The position numbers and the translations under genes were made by a program. A stretch of DNA of 64,000 bases from Mesorhizobium comanense. GTDB taxonomy: Bacteria > Pseudomonadota > Alphaproteobacteria > Rhizobiales > Rhizobiaceae. Positions 62,981 through 64,000 of the stretch are shown piece after piece. The first letter of the stretch is position 1. Every line of letters starts with the position of its first letter. The DNA lies in assembly GCF_005503535.1 (NCBI RefSeq), contig NZ_SCNN01000027.1:1-64000 (forward strand). The letters run 5' to 3'. The notes under the pieces are model-generated. The model had not been told where the DNA came from and did no database searches. It saw only the letters and a list, made by a program, of their open reading frames with translations.

Positions 62981-64000
62981 ATGAGCAGCCCCCGCGACGT
63001 CGTCATCACAGGTATCGGCCTTGTTTCCTCACTGGGGGAAGGTCCCGACGCCCACTGGCAGAAGCTGTCTCAACCCGGCCAGAAGCCGGTGCTCGAAACG
63101 GCGCGCTTTGCCCCCTACACCATTCATCCGCTACCTGAGATCGACTGGAACCTGCAGATCGCCAAGCGCGGCGATCAGCGGCAGATGGAAACCTGGCAAC
63201 GGCTCGGCACCTATGCCGCCGGCCTGGCGCTGGACGATGCCGGCATCAAGGGCAACGACGAACTCTGCAGCACCATGGACATGGTCGTGGCGGCCGGCGG
63301 CGGCGAGCGCGACGAGGCGGTCGATGCCGCCATTCTGGCCGCTTCGGAAAGCCGCAACGACCGCGACGTGCTGCTCAACGAGAAGCTCACGACCGAACTG
63401 CGGCCGACCCTGTTTCTCGCCCAGCTTTCCAACCTGCTCGCCGGCAACATCTCCATCGTCCACAAGGTGACGGGCTCATCGCGCACCTTCATGGGCGAGG
63501 AAGGCGCTGGCGTCGCTGCCGTCGAGACGGCGGCCGCGCGCATCCGCTCCGGCCAGTCGACGCACATCCTGGTTGGCGGCGCTTTCCAGACCGAACATTC
63601 CGACATGCTGCTCGGTTATGAATTGGCCGGCTATCTGCATCGCGGCCCCTGGAAGCCGGTCTGGCAAAGACAGGGCGCCGAAGGCGGCGGCGTGGTGTCC
63701 GGCTCCGGTGGCGCGTTCCTGGTGCTGGAGCAGCGCGAACATGCGATAAGTCGCGGCCGCAATATCTATGCCGAACTCGGACCGGTTGTGTCCGGCCGTG
63801 CCAGGCGCTCGCGTGGAGAACTCGATGCCGAGATCGCCACGCTGCTGAGCCGGGCGGCGCTGCCGGACGGCAAGCTGCTGGCGATGTCGGGCGCATCTGG
63901 TGCGCACGCCGCGACGGCCTCTGAAAAAGCGGCCCTCGAAGCCAATCCGGCGATCTCGGCGCGCGGCTTCGCGACGCTTACCGGCCATATGAAGGAAGCG
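62981..64000 (+). CDS. beta-ketoacyl-ACP synthase-like protein lacking the catalytic Cys (3' partial)
   Basis: 340 residues are present and the gene runs off the window. The opening RDVVITGIGLVSSLGEGPDA and the mid-segment THILVGGAFQTEHSDMLLG are FabF-like. Where FabF has the nucleophile (TAC(A/T)SG), this reads EEGAGV, and the only cysteine is C96, which is not in the active-site region. It therefore looks like a chain-length-factor-type partner of a catalytic FabF. It lies 55 bases after acpXL, in the place of fabF2XL in related clusters. No dehydratase gene sits between. Confidence 0.8.
   Translation, partial: MSSPRDVVITGIGLVSSLGEGPDAHWQKLSQPGQKPVLETARFAPYTIHPLPEIDWNLQIAKRGDQRQMETWQRLGTYAAGLALDDAGIKGNDELCSTMDMVVAAGGGERDEAVDAAILAASESRNDRDVLLNEKLTTELRPTLFLAQLSNLLAGNISIVHKVTGSSRTFMGEEGAGVAAVETAAARIRSGQSTHILVGGAFQTEHSDMLLGYELAGYLHRGPWKPVWQRQGAEGGGVVSGSGGAFLVLEQREHAISRGRNIYAELGPVVSGRARRSRGELDAEIATLLSRAALPDGKLLAMSGASGAHAATASEKAALEANPAISARGFATLTGHMKEA

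Overview
The window reads as a high-GC alphaproteobacterial chromosome, almost certainly Rhizobiales and most like Mesorhizobium. The evidence is rirA, an hmuPSTUV/hmuR haem locus with IRO-type operators, acpXL (very-long-chain lipid A acyl carrier), a class II B12-dependent nrdJ, a putA/putR pair, and many small rhizobial DUF proteins (DUF982, DUF680-like, DUF1402, DUF2188, DUF445).

Layout. Positions 1-1851 look like the end of an integrated element: AT-richer DNA, a 3'-truncated Nramp-like transporter gene, and the 3' half of a tRNA-Leu(UAA) gene marking a presumed attachment site. Positions 1.9-10.6 kb are core and housekeeping genes: two NUDIX enzymes, an Old Yellow Enzyme, small exported or DUF proteins, an alpha/beta hydrolase, wrbA, a CinA-type protein, a universal stress protein, gpt and a PilZ protein. 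Positions 10.7-15.1 kb hold nrdJ behind a pair of NrdR-type boxes and a possible tiny sRNA. Positions 15.2-24.7 kb are mostly envelope genes: an LprI-like protein, CorA, a TatB-like protein, a GH25 lipoprotein, a DUF1402 protein, DedA, a phosphodiester glycosidase, a transglutaminase-like peptidase and UppP. Positions 24.8-34.1 kb carry an alcohol dehydrogenase, an EamA exporter divergent from a MocR regulator, a LysR regulator divergent from a drug exporter, a frameshifted CmlA/FloR-like exporter, a MaoC/NodN-like protein and a phasin-like protein.

Positions 34.2-45.1 kb form the iron and haem region: rirA under both an IRO-like and an Irr-like site, hmuPSTUV on the minus strand, and divergently the receptor hmuR, a small exported protein, a TonB-like protein, an IsdG-type haem monooxygenase and a VOC protein. 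Together these give outer-membrane haem uptake, energisation, periplasmic capture, inner-membrane import, haem degradation and iron-responsive control. Positions 45.1-54.9 kb are catabolic: putA/putR, a dihaem peroxidase operon, kdgK, galM and gabD, followed by an auxin-efflux-type carrier.

Positions 56.1-62.5 kb hold the most unusual material. There is a secreted caspase-like protein with ten exact 47-residue repeats. An overlapping ribbon-helix-helix/SRPBCC gene pair has a tandem 8-bp operator resembling MetJ boxes. Two abutting tRNA-like genes, one with a 6-nt anticodon loop and no C1:G72 pair, lie upstream of a slipin (SPFH) gene. The window ends in the acpXL cluster with a ketosynthase-like protein that lacks the catalytic cysteine and runs off the edge.

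No CRISPR array, rRNA gene or intact insertion sequence was seen. All family assignments come from reading the translated sequence and motif knowledge; no database search was run.
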